Positions 4,252-5,160 of a stretch of 5,160 nt of DNA are shown here, in pieces. The notes beneath the pieces are model-generated. The model was not told the DNA's origin. It did not search any database and worked only from the letters and a program-made list of their open reading frames with translations. The stretch is taken from assembly GCA_027489835.1 (NCBI GenBank), contig JAIXZF010000413.1, positions 1 to 5,160 of the forward strand. Direction: 5' to 3'. Source of the stretch: Hyphomicrobiales bacterium. GTDB lineage: Bacteria; Pseudomonadota; Alphaproteobacteria; Rhizobiales; Beijerinckiaceae. The position numbers and the translations under genes are program-made. Position 1 is the stretch's first letter. Every line of letters starts with the position of its first letter.

Positions 4252-5160
4252 TCAGCCGAAAGGCTTCAGCACGACCTTGATGCAACCATCCTTGCGGTCC
4301 CGGAACGTGTTGTAGAGCTCCGGGCCATCCTCGAGCGTGCCTCGATGGGTGATGACGAAGGACGGGTCGATCTCGCCCTTCTCGATGCGCTCGAGCAGCT
4401 TCGGCAGGTAGTGCTGCACCGGGGTCTGCGCCATCCGGAAGGTCAGGCCCCGGTTGATGGCCGAGCCCATGGGAATCTTGTCGAGGAAGCCGCCGTAGAC
4501 CCCGACGATCGAGACGACGCCGAAATTGCGGCAGCTATGGATCGCCTGGCGCAGGACATGCGGGCGATCCGTGCCGAGATAGGTGGCGACCTTGACGCGG
4601 TCGATCACCGCGTCGAACCCGCTGGAATTGTCCGGCTCGGTGCCGACCGCATCGATGCACGCATCGGCGCCGCGACCGTCGGTCATGTCCTTGATGCGCT
4701 CGTAGATGTCGTCCTTGTTGAAATCGAGCGTGATGGCGCCGCTCATGCGCGCAAGCTCGAGCCGCTCGGGCACGGTGTCGATCGCGATGACGCGCTCGGC
4801 GCCCAGCAGGAAGGCGCTCTTGATCGCGAACTGGCCGACCGGCCCGCAGCCCCAGATGGCGATGGTATCGCCCGGCTTGATGTCGCAGAACTCGGCGGCC
4901 ATGTAGCCCGTTGGAAAGATGTCGGACAGGAACAGGACCTGATCGTCACTGAGGCCGCCCGGCACCTTGATCGGCCCCACATCCGCGAAGGGCACGCGCA
5001 GATACTCGGCCTGCCCGCCCGAGAAGCCGCCCAGAAGGTGCGAATAGCCGAACAGGCCGGCAGGGGACGCGCCCCACAGCTCCTCGGCCATCTTCTTGTT
5101 GGGGTTCGACCGTTCGCAGCCCGAGAAGAAGCCGCGCTTGCAGAAGAAGCATTCGCCGCA
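4252..5160 (-). CDS. Zinc-dependent medium-chain alcohol dehydrogenase, C-terminal 302 residues; N-terminus beyond right edge
   Basis: NAD(P)-dependent alcohol/aldehyde oxidoreductase of the zinc-containing MDR superfamily (COG1063), in the branch that resembles formaldehyde dehydrogenases. The frame is open to the right edge, so the visible methionine at 5091 is internal. The first visible residue is Cys of the structural-zinc set C-x2-C-x2-C-x7-C (visible residues 1, 4, 7, 15). Next come FGYSHLLGGFSGGQAEYLR (37-55) and LSDIFPTGY, whose Asp (80) sits where formaldehyde dehydrogenases place a catalytic-zinc ligand. The Rossmann turn is WGCGPVG (103-109), with an acidic residue after the second strand (AIDT, 126-129) expected to favour NAD. 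The C-terminal substrate domain ends at VVLKPFG. The first zinc ligands (the Cys and His-Glu region) are outside the window. Substrate cannot be read from sequence. It precedes the DUF992 unit on the same strand, separated by a 106-base gap with its own promoter. Confidence 0.93.
   Translation of the reverse strand, partial: CGECFFCKRGFFSGCERSNPNKKMAEELWGASPAGLFGYSHLLGGFSGGQAEYLRVPFADVGPIKVPGGLSDDQVLFLSDIFPTGYMAAEFCDIKPGDTIAIWGCGPVGQFAIKSAFLLGAERVIAIDTVPERLELARMSGAITLDFNKDDIYERIKDMTDGRGADACIDAVGTEPDNSSGFDAVIDRVKVATYLGTDRPHVLRQAIHSCRNFGVVSIVGVYGGFLDKIPMGSAINRGLTFRMAQTPVQHYLPKLLERIEKGEIDPSFVITHRGTLEDGPELYNTFRDRKDGCIKVVLKPFG

Noticed and set aside
4191..4285. 91-codon minus-strand frame reaching across the DUF992 start
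   Set aside because: It is out of frame with both the dehydrogenase and DUF992, and spans the promoter; a shadow.
1..5160. CRISPR array, tRNA/rRNA, insertion sequence or att site
   Set aside because: No spaced direct repeats, no tRNA-like or rRNA stretch, no transposase and no terminal inverted repeats were seen on either strand.

Overview
The window is GC-rich DNA, probably from an alphaproteobacterium of the Hyphomicrobiales (Bosea/Methylobacterium-like). The reasons are a ku–ligD end-joining pair, a secreted DUF992 protein (a family I know mainly from this order), and three exact matches to the promoter pattern of the alphaproteobacterial general-stress sigma factor EcfG (GGAAC-N16-CGTT). 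Almost everything is on the minus strand. Long plus-strand frames opposite the minus-strand genes are read as GC-driven shadows.

Layout by position. (1) 1-1223, minus: N-terminal 407 residues of DNA ligase D (phosphoesterase then ligase domain), running off the left edge. (2) 1227-2099, minus: Ku, with a TTG start and a clear ribosome binding site; its stop lies 3 bases before the ligD start. (3) 2160-2309, minus: a 49-residue Lys/Ser/Gly-rich protein, with a perfect 10-bp hairpin between it and ku. (4) 2310-2550: a divergent control region carrying one exact EcfG-type promoter in each direction. (5) 2551-2760, plus: a 69-residue proline-rich protein, followed by a strong hairpin terminator that can serve both converging units. 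(6) 4145 down to 2837, minus: three genes in a row, encoding a secreted DUF992 protein, a very acidic disordered protein and a small C-terminally membrane-anchored protein, headed by a third exact EcfG-type promoter. (7) 4252-5160, minus: the C-terminal 302 residues of a zinc-dependent medium-chain alcohol dehydrogenase, running off the right edge.

The genes read as a general-stress-response island. End-joining repair (Ku and LigD) lies downstream of an EcfG-type promoter and a small hydrophilic protein. A proline-rich peptide is transcribed away from it, and a cell-envelope/stress trio is under the same promoter type. The regulatory signal is seen directly. The shared regulon and the roles of the small proteins are inference.
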